Notes: generated by a model from the sequence alone, not told the origin. A stretch of DNA of 64,000 bases from Streptomyces cyaneofuscatus (GCF_000718135.1 NZ_JOEM01000001.1:310001-374000), one strand, 5' to 3'; positions 10,899-20,931 are shown, counted from the stretch's first letter. Numbers and translations: made by a program.

Positions 10899-12203
10899 AT
10901 GACTCCGGCCCCCCACCGCAGCCACACCGACGACCTGCTCGCCTTCATCGCCGCCAGCCCCTCGCCGTACCACGTGGTCGCGAGCGCCGCCCAGCGGCTG
11001 GAGAAGGCCGGATTCCGCGAGCTGCTCGGCACGGACGACTGGACCGGGGCGACCGGCGGCTGCTTCGTCAGCCGGGCCGGTGCGCTGATCGCCTGGTACG
11101 TCCCCGAGGGCGCGCCCGCGCACACCCCGTTCCGGATCGTCGGCACCCACACCGACTCGCCGAACCTGCGCATCAAGCCCGCACCGGACACCGGCAGTTC
11201 GGGGTGGCGGCAGATCGGGGTGGAGATCTACGGCGGGGTCCCGCTGAACACCTGGCTCGACCGGGACCTCGGCATCTCCGGCCGGCTCGCCCTGCGCGGC
11301 GGCCCGGACGGCACCCCGCGCAGCCGCCTCGTACAGATCGACGAACCGCTGCTCCGCGTACCGCAGTTGGCCATCCACCTGGACCGCACGGTCAACGACG
11401 GGGTGGCGCTGGACCGGCAGCGCCACATCGCCCCGATCTGGGCGCTGGGCGACCCGCGCGAGGGCGAACTGCTGCGGCTGGTCGCGGCGGCGGCCGGGGA
11501 GGACCCGGCGGACGTGCTGGGCTGGGACCTGATGCTGCACGACGTCCAGCCGCCCGGATACCTGGGCGCCGAGCGGGAGTTCGTCGTCGCGTCCCGGCTG
11601 GACAACCAGGTCTCCGTGCACGCCGGGGTGACCGCGCTGGTCGACGCGGCGACCGGGGTCACCGAGCCGTCCTTCGTCCCGGTGTTGGCCGCCTTCGACC
11701 ACGAGGAGGTCGGCAGCGGTTCCGAGACGGGGGCCCAGAGCCCGCTGCTGGAGCGGGTGCTCTCGCGTTCGGTCGCGGCCCGGGGCGGCAGCGACGAGGA
11801 CTGGTCGCGGGCGCTGTCGGGGGCGTTCTGCGTCTCCGCCGACATGGCGCACGCGGTGCACCCCAACTACGCGGAGCGCCACGACCCCGACCACCGCCCG
11901 CTGCCCAACTGCGGCCCGACGGTCAAGGTGAACGTCAACCAGCGGTACGCCACCGACTCCACCGGCATCGCCCTGTTCACGGCCGCCTGCGAGCGGGCGG
12001 GCGCCCCCTGGCAGCCGTTCGTCTCCAACAACGCGATGCCCTGCGGCACGTCGATCGGCCCGCTCACCGCCGCCCGCCTCGGCGTCACCACGGTGGACGT
12101 GGGGGTGCCGGGCCTCTCGATGCACTCGGCGCGCGAGCTGTGCGGGGTGAAGGACCCGGCGTATCTGGCGGCGATCCTGGGCGCGGTGATGACGGGCGGC
12201 TGA
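10899..12203 (+). CDS. apeB: M18 family aminopeptidase
   Basis: Cytoplasmic zinc metallopeptidase of 434 residues that removes N-terminal, often acidic, residues. Metal-ligand motifs are visible: GTHTDSPNLRIKP (about 87-99, first His), ASRLDNQVSVHAG (Asp), AAFDHEEVGSGSETGA (catalytic Glu pair near 270) and the C-terminal His in GLSMHSARELCG. Length and layout are those of bacterial M18 enzymes. It starts at the ATG 10899 with GGAAAGG upstream. It is convergent with the secreted esterase. Confidence 0.92.
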   Translation: MTPAPHRSHTDDLLAFIAASPSPYHVVASAAQRLEKAGFRELLGTDDWTGATGGCFVSRAGALIAWYVPEGAPAHTPFRIVGTHTDSPNLRIKPAPDTGSSGWRQIGVEIYGGVPLNTWLDRDLGISGRLALRGGPDGTPRSRLVQIDEPLLRVPQLAIHLDRTVNDGVALDRQRHIAPIWALGDPREGELLRLVAAAAGEDPADVLGWDLMLHDVQPPGYLGAEREFVVASRLDNQVSVHAGVTALVDAATGVTEPSFVPVLAAFDHEEVGSGSETGAQSPLLERVLSRSVAARGGSDEDWSRALSGAFCVSADMAHAVHPNYAERHDPDHRPLPNCGPTVKVNVNQRYATDSTGIALFTAACERAGAPWQPFVSNNAMPCGTSIGPLTAARLGVTTVDVGVPGLSMHSARELCGVKDPAYLAAILGAVMTGG

Positions 12204-12211
12204 CGACGGAC

Positions 12212-12240
12212 GGTGGGTGGCGGAGGACCCGCCACCCACC
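12212..12240. terminator. Bidirectional terminator, aminopeptidase and esterase
   Basis: GGTGGGTGGCGG and CCGCCACCCACC with a 5-base loop, between convergent stop codons. Confidence 0.85.
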
Positions 12241-12252
12241 ACCGGAGCCCTC

Positions 12253-13812
12253 CTACACGAAGCGCTGCTTCGCGCTGCCGTCGCACGTCTGGAGCTTCAG
12301 CGGGTCCTTGGCCCCCGCCAGCGTCAGACAGAGCCCGGTAGCGGCGGCCGGGCGGATGGTGCCCGCCTGGCGGACGAACTTCTGGTTGGCCGCGCCCGCG
12401 CAGTCCCACACGATGAGCGTGGCGCCCGGGTTGTACTTGGCGCCCGACACGTCCAGGCACCGGTCGTGGCTGAGCGCGGTGCGCAGGGTCTGCGTACCGC
12501 CGTCGTACCACCAGTTCTGGTTGCGGCCGCCGTGGCAGTCCCAGCCGCCGATCGCGGTGCCGTTACGGGTCACCGAGGCGGGGACGTCCACACAGGTGCC
12601 GGTGGCCTCGTTCTTCACCGGGGTGAACACGTCGTCCCAGGCCGCCCGTTGCAGCACCGGGTTCCCCGTGCTGGCCGGGTCGGCGCAGCTCGCCTCGCGG
12701 AGCCCGGAGTCGTACATCTGGGTGAGGCAGGAGGCGAAGGCCCGGTGGCCCGCCGCGTTGGGGTGGAAGGACTGGCGTACGGAGTTCTCGTCCGGGAGTC
12801 CGGGCTTGCTCAGGTCGATGTAGAGCCCGCGCGCCCAGGGGGCCTCGCTGCACACCTCGTGGCCGTGGAAGAGGCGGGAGTTGTCGAGGTAGGCGGCTCC
12901 GGTGGAGGCGGCCGCCTTGCGCATGCCGGCCTGGAAGGCGGGCACGGCGGTGTTGCGGCCCCAGACGGTGTCGGAGTCGTAGCCCAGGCCCCCGCAGATC
13001 AGCTTGCCGGGGAACTTCGGGTTGTCGTAGAAGTCCGGGCCGATCGGGCTCGGGTAGCCCATCAGGACGAGCTTGTAGTCGCTGTTGTCGTACCCGGCGT
13101 CGGTCATCACCGTACGCAGGTCACGGACGGTCGCCTCGACTTTGGGGACCAGGGCGTCGACGCGGGCCTGCCAGCCGCCCGCGTACTTGGGCTCGCACGG
13201 GCCCTGGAGGCTGATGTAGCGGACCACACAGTCCGTCATGACCGGGCCGAACTGGAGGTCGTCGTTGGCTCCCGCGACCAGGACGACCATCTTGATCCGG
13301 GTGTTGCGGGCCTTGATCGCGAGGCTGTCGCTCTGGACCAGCTCGTCGGCGTACTGCTTGTTTCCGCCGATCTTGATGTTCCCGGTATAGGCGCCGGAGC
13401 AGGAGACGTTGTACGTGACGTCCGCCGCGATGCCCGTGCGGTGGATGGCGGCCTCCGGCGAGCGGTGGCACCAGTTGTCCGGTCCGTTGGTGCCGGGGTC
13501 GTAGGTGCCGACGCCCTCGCCGGAGATCTCGCTGTCGCCCAGGGAGATCAGCCCGGTCTTGCGTTCGGCGAGCGGCCGTTCGGCCGGGCTGCCGTACAGC
13601 CGGGTGGCTTCGGCCGCTCGGACCGTTTCCAGCGCGGGCGGGAGAGGAGTCGATGCGATAGTGCTGGTGCCGGTACCCGACTCGGCCGCGCCGGCCGGTC
13701 CGGCGACCGCCATCGTGGTGGCGGCCACCGCGAGCGCGGCGGTGACAGCGGCCGTACAGCGGAGCCGGCGAAGGCTGCGGAGCCCTCGAAGTCTGAGCCT
13801 GGTGCGCCTCAT
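12253..13812 (-). CDS. Secreted SGNH/GDSL esterase with C-terminal ricin B lectin domain
   Basis: 519-residue exported protein. The N-terminus is highly basic (MRRTRLRLRGLRSLRRLR) with a hydrophobic core and an AGAAES cleavage region near 42. The SGNH domain begins GLISLGDSEISGEG (nucleophile Ser near 92), includes VLVAGANDD (block III Asn) and ends SFHPNAAGHRAFA with the catalytic His near 368. Residues about 390-519 form a ricin-type lectin with QxW-like repeats (NQNWW, NQKFV, KQRFV). It probably deacylates a polysaccharide or lipid outside the cell, with the lectin binding sugar. Substrate unknown. Divergent from fumC. Confidence 0.85.
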   Translation of the reverse strand: MRRTRLRLRGLRSLRRLRCTAAVTAALAVAATTMAVAGPAGAAESGTGTSTIASTPLPPALETVRAAEATRLYGSPAERPLAERKTGLISLGDSEISGEGVGTYDPGTNGPDNWCHRSPEAAIHRTGIAADVTYNVSCSGAYTGNIKIGGNKQYADELVQSDSLAIKARNTRIKMVVLVAGANDDLQFGPVMTDCVVRYISLQGPCEPKYAGGWQARVDALVPKVEATVRDLRTVMTDAGYDNSDYKLVLMGYPSPIGPDFYDNPKFPGKLICGGLGYDSDTVWGRNTAVPAFQAGMRKAAASTGAAYLDNSRLFHGHEVCSEAPWARGLYIDLSKPGLPDENSVRQSFHPNAAGHRAFASCLTQMYDSGLREASCADPASTGNPVLQRAAWDDVFTPVKNEATGTCVDVPASVTRNGTAIGGWDCHGGRNQNWWYDGGTQTLRTALSHDRCLDVSGAKYNPGATLIVWDCAGAANQKFVRQAGTIRPAAATGLCLTLAGAKDPLKLQTCDGSAKQRFV

Positions 13813-13919
13813 TGCGCCTCCCGGGTGAGTGGTTACCCCGGGTATTTACTGGCCGGTAGGCGACTTGGGAATACATAGAACAAGACACGTGCTCATCTTT
13901 TGCAGGAGGTTTAAACACG

Positions 13920-15335
13920 ATGACCGACACGTCGGCAGATACGTCCGGCTCTGACCGGTTCCGGATCGAACACGACTCGATGGGTGAGGTGAAGGTCCCC
14001 GCCCACGCCAAGTGGCGGGCGCAGACCCAGCGGGCGGTGGAGAACTTCCCCATCTCCGGGCAGCGTCTGGAGCGGGCGCACATCGAGGCGCTGGCCCGGA
14101 TCAAGGGCGCGGCCGCCAAGGTCAACGCCGAGCTGAAGGTGGTGGATCCGGACATCGCGGACGCGATCCAGGAGGCCGCCGCGGAGGTCGCGTCGGGCCG
14201 CTGGGACGAGCACTTCCCGGTGGACGTGTTCCAGACGGGCTCCGGCACCTCGTCCAACATGAACACCAACGAGGTCATCGCCACCCTCGCCACCGAGCGC
14301 CTGGGCCGCGAGGTCCACCCCAACGACCATGTGAACGCCTCCCAGTCGTCCAACGACGTCTTCCCCTCCTCCATCCACATCGCGGCCACCGCCGCCGTCA
14401 CAGCCGACCTGATCCCCGCCCTGGACCACCTGGCGGAATCCCTGGGGCGGAAATCGGCCGAGTTCGCGGAGGTCGTGAAGTCCGGCCGTACGCATCTGAT
14501 GGACGCCACCCCGGTCACCCTCGGCCAGGAGTTCGGCGGCTACGCGGCCCAGATCCGCTACGGAGTGGCGCGGCTGCAGGCCTCCCTCCCCCGCCTCGCC
14601 GAACTCCCCCTGGGCGGTACGGCGGTGGGCACCGGCATCAACACCCCGCCCGGCTTCTCCGCCGCCGTGATCGCCGAGGTCGCCTCGGCCACCGGGCTGC
14701 CGCTGACCGAGGCCCGCGACCACTTCGAGGCGCAGGGCACCCGGGACGGTCTTGTGGAGACCTCCGGCCAGCTCCGGACGATCGCGGTCTCGCTGACGAA
14801 GATCTCCAACGACCTGCGCTGGATGGCCTCCGGCCCGCGCACCGGCCTCGCCGAGATCAACCTCCCCGACCTCCAGCCCGGCTCGTCGATCATGCCCGGC
14901 AAGGTCAACCCGGTCATCCCGGAGGCCGTCCTCATGGTCGCCGCCCAGGTCACCGGGAACGACGCCACGGTCGCCACGGCGGGCGCGGCCGGCAACTTCG
15001 AGCTGAACGTGATGCTCCCGGTCATCGCGAAGAACCTGCTGGAGTCCGTACGGCTGCTCGCCAACGCCTCCCGGCTGCTGGCCGACCGCACGGTGGACGG
15101 CATCACCGCCAACGTGGAGCGGGCCCGCGCCTACGCGGAGTCCTCCCCCTCGGTGGTCACCCCGCTCAACAAGTACATCGGGTACGAGGAGGCGGCGAAG
15201 GTCGCCAAGCAGTCCCTCAAGGACGGCACGACGATCCGCGAGACCGTCCTGGCCTCGGGCTATGTCGAGCGCGGCGACCTCACCGTGGAGCAACTGGACG
15301 AGGCGCTGGACGTGTTGCGGATGACACGGCCGTGA
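13920..15335 (+). CDS. fumC: Fumarate hydratase class II
   Basis: Iron-independent, heat-stable fumarase, 471 residues, homotetrameric in the family. The superfamily signature [12 protein letters not shown] is visible near residue 320, and [11 protein letters not shown] and [16 protein letters not shown] are also present. Starts at ATG 13920 with a perfect AGGAGGT at 13904-13910. Together with the class I enzyme upstream it gives the TCA cycle an iron-sparing backup, as in E. coli. A perfect hairpin follows six bases after the stop. Confidence 0.95.
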   Translation: MTDTSADTSGSDRFRIEHDSMGEVKVPAHAKWRAQTQRAVENFPISGQRLERAHIEALARIKGAAAKVNAELKVVDPDIADAIQEAAAEVASGRWDEHFPVDVFQTGSGTSSNMNTNEVIATLATERLGREVHPNDHVNASQSSNDVFPSSIHIAATAAVTADLIPALDHLAESLGRKSAEFAEVVKSGRTHLMDATPVTLGQEFGGYAAQIRYGVARLQASLPRLAELPLGGTAVGTGINTPPGFSAAVIAEVASATGLPLTEARDHFEAQGTRDGLVETSGQLRTIAVSLTKISNDLRWMASGPRTGLAEINLPDLQPGSSIMPGKVNPVIPEAVLMVAAQVTGNDATVATAGAAGNFELNVMLPVIAKNLLESVRLLANASRLLADRTVDGITANVERARAYAESSPSVVTPLNKYIGYEEAAKVAKQSLKDGTTIRETVLASGYVERGDLTVEQLDEALDVLRMTRP

Positions 15336-15340
15336 CGCCT

Positions 15341-15377
15341 GGGTCACCCGGGGCCCGTGGGGGCACCCGGGTGACCC
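15341..15377 (+). terminator. fumC terminator
   Basis: Perfect 12-bp arms GGGTCACCCGGG (15341-15352) and CCCGGGTGACCC (15366-15377). A third partial copy, CCGGGTGACC, follows near 15399. Confidence 0.8.
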
Positions 15378-15451
15378 ACCCCGGGCCGCCCGGGCACACC
15401 GGGTGACCTGAGTCGCAGCGGGCGGGCGCGGACGCTCCGTAAGATCCATCT

Positions 15452-16138
15452 ATGACAGGTACGGGAGAGTGCGCACGCTGGGCGCCGGGGGACCAGATCC
15501 TCTGGCGCTACCGCGACAACGGCCGGGCCCAGCGGGCGCCCGGAGCCCCGCCCGTGCACATCTGCCGCCCGGTGACCGTCGTCCAGGACACCGCCGAGCT
15601 GCTCGCCGTCTGGATGGCACCCGGCACCGAATGCGTACGGCCCGTGCTGGCCAACGGCACGCAGGTGCACGCCGAGCCGCTCGCCACCCGCTACACCGCG
15701 CCGCGCACCACCGCGCGCTCCACCTGGTTCGGCACGGGGGTGCTGAAGCTGGCCAGGCCCGGGGACCCCTGGTCGGTCTGGCTGTTCTGGGACCGGGGCT
15801 GGCTCTTCCGGAACTGGTACGTGAATCTGGAGGAGCCGCACCTGCGGTGGGCCGGAGGGGTGGATTCCGAGGATCACTTTCTCGACATCTCCGTGAACCC
15901 GGACCGGAGCTGGAAGTGGCTCGACGAGGACGAGTTCGCGCAGGCGCAGCACGTCGGCCTGATGGACCGGGAGACCGCCGCGGGCGTCCGGGAGGCGGGC
16001 CGGGCGGCGGTCGAGGTGATCACCGGGTGGGGCTCGCCGTTCCGGGACGGCTGGGAGCACTGGCGGCCCGATCCGCGGTGGCAGGTTCCGCCGCTGCCGG
16101 ATGACTGGGACCGCACCCCTGCCCATATGCCGTCGTGA
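15452..16138 (+). CDS. DUF402 protein (FomD-like fold)
   Basis: 228-residue cytoplasmic protein with the DUF402 core near residues 85-190: aromatic-rich WLFWDRGWLFRNWYVNLE, then DSEDHFLDISVNPDRSWKWLDEDEF, whose acidic residues probably bind metal. FomD of fosfomycin biosynthesis and other DUF402 members hydrolyse nucleotide conjugates or diphosphates, so a phosphohydrolase role is possible. The substrate here is unknown. Starts at ATG 15452. It sits after fumC and before the SpoIIE-type phosphatase, apparently its own unit. Confidence 0.8.
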   Translation: MTGTGECARWAPGDQILWRYRDNGRAQRAPGAPPVHICRPVTVVQDTAELLAVWMAPGTECVRPVLANGTQVHAEPLATRYTAPRTTARSTWFGTGVLKLARPGDPWSVWLFWDRGWLFRNWYVNLEEPHLRWAGGVDSEDHFLDISVNPDRSWKWLDEDEFAQAQHVGLMDRETAAGVREAGRAAVEVITGWGSPFRDGWEHWRPDPRWQVPPLPDDWDRTPAHMPS

Positions 16139-16505
16139 GACCCTGGACGCACCCCCCGGGGGCCCGGTCGGCAGGCCCGGCTCCCTGAGGGACACACCGG
16201 ATCTGACCACAAGTCATCGCACCGGTCGTGCGGCACCACGGGCCACGGACCCGGACGGACCGCCCGGTCGCAGGACCACCACGAGGGGGTGGAGACGTGT
16301 TCGCTGCCCGCTGCCGCCTCACCGCGACCAGACCGGCGCCCGCGCGGAACGTCGTCCTCCGGCCATCTCGCGGACGCACGGTTTCGGCCCCGCGTGCGAG
16401 GGCATCCGCAGACAGCCGTTGTCCTCATCGCGGTCGCCGGGGCACAGTGGCGCCCCACGAGGCGACTGCCTCATACAACCGGCCCGGACGGACGGAATCC
16501 CACGC
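16139..16505 (+). other. 367-base leader between the DUF402 gene and the SpoIIE-type phosphatase
   Basis: The phosphatase frame stays open back to 16101, but the composition of this stretch (many Arg/Pro/Thr, no conserved pattern) looks non-coding. Probably promoter and leader. No distinct element was recognised. Confidence 0.45.
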
Positions 16506-18407
16506 GTGACGGAGCACCCCACCTCCCACGAAGGCCGGCAGCCTCTCGCGGCACGGCAGCAGGAGCGCACCCGGCCCCGGCAGCAGGACGCGGCGGCCGC
16601 GGCCGCCGCTGCCGCGATCCCGTCGCCGGCCGCCGCGCCGAACCCCGGGCCCGGGCCGGCCGCCGTCGCCGAGGCGCAGGCGGCCACCCGCCGCGAGGGC
16701 GACCGGCTGCGCTTCGTCGGGGCCGCGACCCGGCGCATCGCCCGCGGCATAGACCTGGACGAGATCGTGCTGGGCCTGTGCCGGGCGAGCGTGCCGACGT
16801 TCTCCGACGCGATCCTGGTCTACCTGCGCGACCCGCTGCCGGTCGGCGACGAGCGGCCGGTGAGCCCGTTCGTGCTGCGGCTGCGCCGCTCCGACCGGCT
16901 CCGGCACACCGACGAGGAGGGCGGCGAGGCGGGCCCGGAGAGCGAGCGGCTGCGGCCGCTGCTCAGCGACCCGACAGCCGACCTGATGCCCGCCGCCGAG
17001 CTGTGCGAGGTGCGGGCGGGCGGAGCGCTGGCCGAGGTGCTGCGCGGGGTGCGGCCGGTCTTCGGTGACTCGGCGGCGGCCCGGGCGGCGCTGCCCGAGC
17101 TGCTGGGCGCCGGGCGTCCGGTCCCCACCGGCCACCGGGCGATCCTCGCCCCGCTGCGCGGCAGACGCCGGGTGATCGGCGCGGCGGTCTTCGTACGGTC
17201 CACCGAGCGGGCCGCGTTCGAGGCCAGTGACCTGCTGGTGGCCGCGCAGTTGGCGACGCACACCGCGCTCGGCATCGACAAGGCCGTGCTGTACGGGCGC
17301 GAGGCCTACATCGCGGACGAGCTCCAGCGCACGATGCTCCCCGACTCGCTCCCGCAGCCCACCGGCGTACGCCTCGCCTCGCGCTACCTCCCGGCGGCCG
17401 AGACGGCCCGGGTCGGCGGGGACTGGTACGACGCGATCCCGCTGCCCGGCAGCCGGGTCGCGCTGGTCGTCGGGGATGTGATGGGCCACTCCATGACCTC
17501 CGCCGCGATCATGGGCCAGCTGAGGACGACCGCCCAGACCCTCGCCCAGCTCGACCTGCCGCCGCAGGAGGTGCTGCACCACCTGGACGAGCAGGCGCAA
17601 CGCCTCGGCAGCGACCGCATGGCGACCTGCCTGTACGCGGTCTACGACCCGGTCGCGCACCGGATCACCATCGCCAACGCCGGCCACCCGCCGCCCGTCC
17701 TGCTCCACCTGGGCGGCCGGGCCGAGGTGCTGCGGGTGCCGCCGGGCGCCCCGATCGGGGTGGGCGGGGTCGACTTCGAGGCCGTGGAGCTGGACGCCCC
17801 GGCCGGTGCCACGCTGCTGCTGTACACCGACGGGCTGGTCGAGTCCCGGCTGCGGGACGTGTGGACGGGGATCGAGCAGCTGCGGGAGCGCCTGGCGGCG
17901 ACCGCCCAGCTCACCGGGGACGATCACTCCCCGCCGCTGGAGGCCCTCTGCGACGACGTGCTCGACATGCTGGGCCCGGGCGACCGGGACGACGACATCG
18001 CGCTGCTCGCCGCCCGCTTCGACGGGATCGCGCCGAGCGACGTGGCGTACTGGTATCTGGAGCCGGAGGACGCGGCTCCGGGCCGGGCCCGCAGGCTGGC
18101 GCGGCGGGCGCTCGCCCGGTGGGGCCTGGAGGAGATGTCCGACGAGGTGGAGCTGCTGGTCAGCGAGGTCGTCACCAACGCGGTGCGCTATGCGGAGCGG
18201 CCGGTGACGCTGCGGCTGCTGCGGACGGACATCCTGCGCTGCGAGGTGGGCGACGACTCCCCGCAGCTGCCCCGGCAGCGCCGGGCGCGGGAGACGGACG
18301 AGGGCGGGCGCGGGCTGTTCCTGGTGAACCGGCTGGCCCGGCGGTGGGGCGCGACGCGGCTGTCGACGGGCAAGGTCGTCTGGTTCGAGATGGCGACGCG
18401 CAGCTGA
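16506..18407 (+). CDS. GAF - SpoIIE (PP2C) phosphatase - HATPase regulator
   Basis: Signalling protein of 633 residues. An Ala/Pro-rich disordered N-terminus leads into a GAF-like sensor (about 70-260), then a short helix ELQRTMLPDSLPQP, the SpoIIE-type PP2C phosphatase (about 290-500; RVGGDWYDAI, VGDVMGHS, NAGHPPPVLL, DRDDDIALLAAR), and a C-terminal anti-sigma-type ATPase domain (LVSEVVTNAVRYA, DEGGRGLFLVNRLA). Such proteins control partner-switching of anti-sigma factor antagonists, both dephosphorylating and possibly phosphorylating them. The GTG at 16506 is the likeliest start. The signal sensed by GAF and the target sigma factor are unknown. No membrane segment. Confidence 0.88.
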   Translation: MTEHPTSHEGRQPLAARQQERTRPRQQDAAAAAAAAAIPSPAAAPNPGPGPAAVAEAQAATRREGDRLRFVGAATRRIARGIDLDEIVLGLCRASVPTFSDAILVYLRDPLPVGDERPVSPFVLRLRRSDRLRHTDEEGGEAGPESERLRPLLSDPTADLMPAAELCEVRAGGALAEVLRGVRPVFGDSAAARAALPELLGAGRPVPTGHRAILAPLRGRRRVIGAAVFVRSTERAAFEASDLLVAAQLATHTALGIDKAVLYGREAYIADELQRTMLPDSLPQPTGVRLASRYLPAAETARVGGDWYDAIPLPGSRVALVVGDVMGHSMTSAAIMGQLRTTAQTLAQLDLPPQEVLHHLDEQAQRLGSDRMATCLYAVYDPVAHRITIANAGHPPPVLLHLGGRAEVLRVPPGAPIGVGGVDFEAVELDAPAGATLLLYTDGLVESRLRDVWTGIEQLRERLAATAQLTGDDHSPPLEALCDDVLDMLGPGDRDDDIALLAARFDGIAPSDVAYWYLEPEDAAPGRARRLARRALARWGLEEMSDEVELLVSEVVTNAVRYAERPVTLRLLRTDILRCEVGDDSPQLPRQRRARETDEGGRGLFLVNRLARRWGATRLSTGKVVWFEMATRS

Positions 18408-18420
18408 CGCGTATGAATGT

Positions 18421-18458
18421 GGAGAGGGGCGGTGCCGATGTCGGCACCGCCCCTCTCC
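18421..18458. terminator. Bidirectional terminator, phosphatase and penicillin-binding protein
   Basis: Perfect 18-bp arms GGAGAGGGGCGGTGCCGA (18421-18438) and complement (18441-18458), 2-base loop. Confidence 0.9.
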
Positions 18459-18484
18459 GTCATACGCGGGTCATACGCGCGCGG

Positions 18485-20728
18485 TCACTCCCCGAGGAGT
18501 CCGCCGCCGCCGGGCCGCTCGCCCGGCTGCCCGTCGCTCTCCCCGGGCTGCGGCGGCAGCTCGGGGCTCTTGGTCGGCGGGACGGTGGGCGGCGTGATGG
18601 TCGGCGGGGCCGAAGGGGTCGGCGGCGACGACGGAGGAGTCTCGCTGGGCGTCTCGCTCGGGGTCTTGGACGGCGTCTTCGACGGGGTGGGCTCCTCGGA
18701 CGGGGTGGGCTCCTCGGACGGCGTCTTCGACGGGGTGGGCGGCGGCGGGACCTCGCCGCGCTCCACGTCCTGGAGGTCGAACTGCGCGTCCGAGCCGCCG
18801 CCCAGGGCACCGAGGGTGTAGTCCGCCCAGATCCGGGCCGGGAAGCCACCGCCGTTGGCCCGGCCGGAGTTGGCCGTACCGGTGAGGGAGACCTGCTTGC
18901 GGCCGCCGTCGCCCTCGCCGAACAGGGCGACGACCGTGGTCAGTTCGGGGGTGTACCCGGCGAACCAGGCCGACTTGTTCTCCTCCGACGTGCCCGTCTT
19001 GCCCGCCGCCTGGTAGGCGGAGGTGTTGGCCGCGCTGCCGGAGCCCGACTTCACGACGCCGGTGAGCGCTGAGGTCACGGTGTCGGCCGACGCGCGGCTG
19101 ATCACCTGCTCCTTCTTGGGCGCCTCCGGCTTCACCGTACGGTCGCGGTGCTCGGCGGACTGGAGGATGTGCGGGGTGACCTTGCGGCCGTGGTTGTCGA
19201 GGGTCGCGTAGACCCCGGCCATGTCCCAGGTGGAGGCGTTCATGGTGCCGAGGGTGACGGCGGGGCGCTCGGGGAAGTTCTTGTCCGGTACGCCGAGGTC
19301 CAGCGCGGTCCGCTTGGTGGCGGCGGGCGTCACGTCCACGATCATCTGCGCGAAGACGGAGTTGACCGAGCTGTTCATGGCCTTCTGGACGGAGATCGGG
19401 CCGTAGCTCCGGTCGTCCTCGTTCTGCGGGGCGAAGGGGGTGTCGCTGCCGACGACGGGCCGCTTGCTGGTGCCGTCGTAGATGGTGTTGAGCCCGATCA
19501 GGTTGCCGTTCTGGGTCTTCGACTCGTTCTCCAGGGCCGCTGCGAGCACCAGCGGCTTGAAGGTGGAGGCCGGCTGGTAGTCCTGGCGGGTGGCGTTGCT
19601 GATGTAGTGCTTGACGTAGTCCTCGCCGCCGTACAGCGCGACGACCTTGCCGGTCTTCGGGTCGACGGAGGTCGCGCCGGCCTGGACGGTGGCGTCGATC
19701 TTGCTGCCCTTCCGGTCCAGCTTGGACTCCAGCTCCTTCTCCACCGACTTCTCCAGCTGCTGCTGGCGCTTCTTGTCGACGGTGAGGGTGAACGTCCAGC
19801 CGCCGGCCTCACGGTCCTCGGCGGAGATGCCCTGCTTGTCGAGCTCCTTGTTGACCGCCTCGACGAGATAGCCGGTCTGGCCCTCCATGCCCTGGGCGGG
19901 CTTGGGCTTCTGCGGCTTGGGGAACTCCTGCTTCGCGCGCTCGGCCTCGCTGAGCCAGCCCATCTCGACCATGTTCTTCAGCGTGTAGGCCCAGCGGTCC
20001 TTGACCAGGCGCTTGCCGGTGGGAGTGGCGGTGGCCCAGTCGTACTGGCTGGGGGCCTGGAGGAGCGAGGCGAGGTAGGCGCCCTGGGAGACGTTCAGGT
20101 CCTTGGCGTCGATGCCGTAGTACGCCTGGGCGGCCGCCTGGATGCCGCTGGCGCCGCGTCCGTAGTAGGCGGTGTTGATGTACCCGGCGAGGATCTGGCC
20201 CTTGGACTGGTCCTGGTCGACCTTGAGCGAGATCACCAGCTCCTGGAGCTTGCGGGTGATCGTCGGGTCCTGCGTCAGGTAGTAGTTCTTCACGTACTGC
20301 TGGGTGATGGTCGAGCCACCCTGCTTGCCCTTGCCGCTGAGCGTGTTGAGCAGCGCGCGGGTCGTGCCCTTGAGGTCGATGCCGTCGTCCTCGTAGAAGG
20401 TCTTGTTCTCCGCGGCGACGAAGGTGTGCTGCACCTCCTTGGGCACCTGGGCCAGGTCGACGATCTGCCGGTTGACGCCGCTGTTGGACCGGGCGAGCAC
20501 GGTGCCGTCGCTGTACTGGTAGACGTTGCTCTGCCGCTCGGCCAGCTCGTTGGGGGCGGGGACGTCGACGTACAGGTAGAGCGCGCCGAAGGCGCCCATG
20601 CCCAGCAGGACGATCCCGAAGAACGTACCCAGCAGCTTCTTCCACGTGAAGAGTCTGCGTATGCCGCCGCTCTTCGCAGCCCGGCGCGACCCTCGCGCCT
20701 GGGCTCGTCGCGCATCCGCTCGACCCAT
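18485..20728 (-). CDS. Class A penicillin-binding protein (transglycosylase-transpeptidase)
   Basis: Bifunctional peptidoglycan synthase of 747 residues, anchored by one N-terminal helix (about 33-53). GT51 domain: AAENKTFYEDDG with catalytic Glu107 and GGSTITQQYVKN at 137-148. Transpeptidase domain: STFK at 388-391 (nucleophile Ser388), SVN at 454-456 and KTGT at 577-580. The last roughly 90 residues are a Pro/Ser/Thr/Glu-rich tail with repeats such as TPSEEPTPSEEPTPSKTPSK, probably wall-spanning and variable in length. The active-site motifs are complete. It is divergent from the SPFH gene, with two palindromes between them. Confidence 0.93.
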   Translation of the reverse strand: MGRADARRAQARGSRRAAKSGGIRRLFTWKKLLGTFFGIVLLGMGAFGALYLYVDVPAPNELAERQSNVYQYSDGTVLARSNSGVNRQIVDLAQVPKEVQHTFVAAENKTFYEDDGIDLKGTTRALLNTLSGKGKQGGSTITQQYVKNYYLTQDPTITRKLQELVISLKVDQDQSKGQILAGYINTAYYGRGASGIQAAAQAYYGIDAKDLNVSQGAYLASLLQAPSQYDWATATPTGKRLVKDRWAYTLKNMVEMGWLSEAERAKQEFPKPQKPKPAQGMEGQTGYLVEAVNKELDKQGISAEDREAGGWTFTLTVDKKRQQQLEKSVEKELESKLDRKGSKIDATVQAGATSVDPKTGKVVALYGGEDYVKHYISNATRQDYQPASTFKPLVLAAALENESKTQNGNLIGLNTIYDGTSKRPVVGSDTPFAPQNEDDRSYGPISVQKAMNSSVNSVFAQMIVDVTPAATKRTALDLGVPDKNFPERPAVTLGTMNASTWDMAGVYATLDNHGRKVTPHILQSAEHRDRTVKPEAPKKEQVISRASADTVTSALTGVVKSGSGSAANTSAYQAAGKTGTSEENKSAWFAGYTPELTTVVALFGEGDGGRKQVSLTGTANSGRANGGGFPARIWADYTLGALGGGSDAQFDLQDVERGEVPPPPTPSKTPSEEPTPSEEPTPSKTPSKTPSETPSETPPSSPPTPSAPPTITPPTVPPTKSPELPPQPGESDGQPGERPGGGGLLGE

Positions 20729-20864
20729 TGCTGTGTTGCTCCCGCTTCTCTGCTCGACCGGCTCGCTCGGTTCACCCGATTCCGTTCAGACCTGCCAGCT
20801 AACACCGTCGGCAGAGACGAAAGGCAAGCGATCCGGTCTTTTCCGGACGTGACAATCAGCACCC

Positions 20865-20878
20865 GTTCCCTAGGGAAC
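20865..20878. promoter_or_regulatory. 14-bp perfect palindrome in the PBP/SPFH divergent region
   Basis: GTTCCCTAGGGAAC, about 90 bases before the SPFH start and 137 before the PBP start. Regulator not recognised. Confidence 0.4.
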
Positions 20879-20915
20879 CGACTCCCCAGGGGTGCGCAAG
20901 GTTGCGAGAACCGTT

Positions 20916-20931
20916 AATGTGAAATCACATT
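20916..20931. promoter_or_regulatory. 16-bp inverted repeat upstream of the SPFH gene
   Basis: AATGTGA-AA-TCACATT, perfect 7-bp arms with a 2-base centre, 38 bases before the SPFH start. It is AT-rich against a GC-rich background and so is likely an operator. The spacing is too short for a classical CRP site (N6). Confidence 0.5.
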
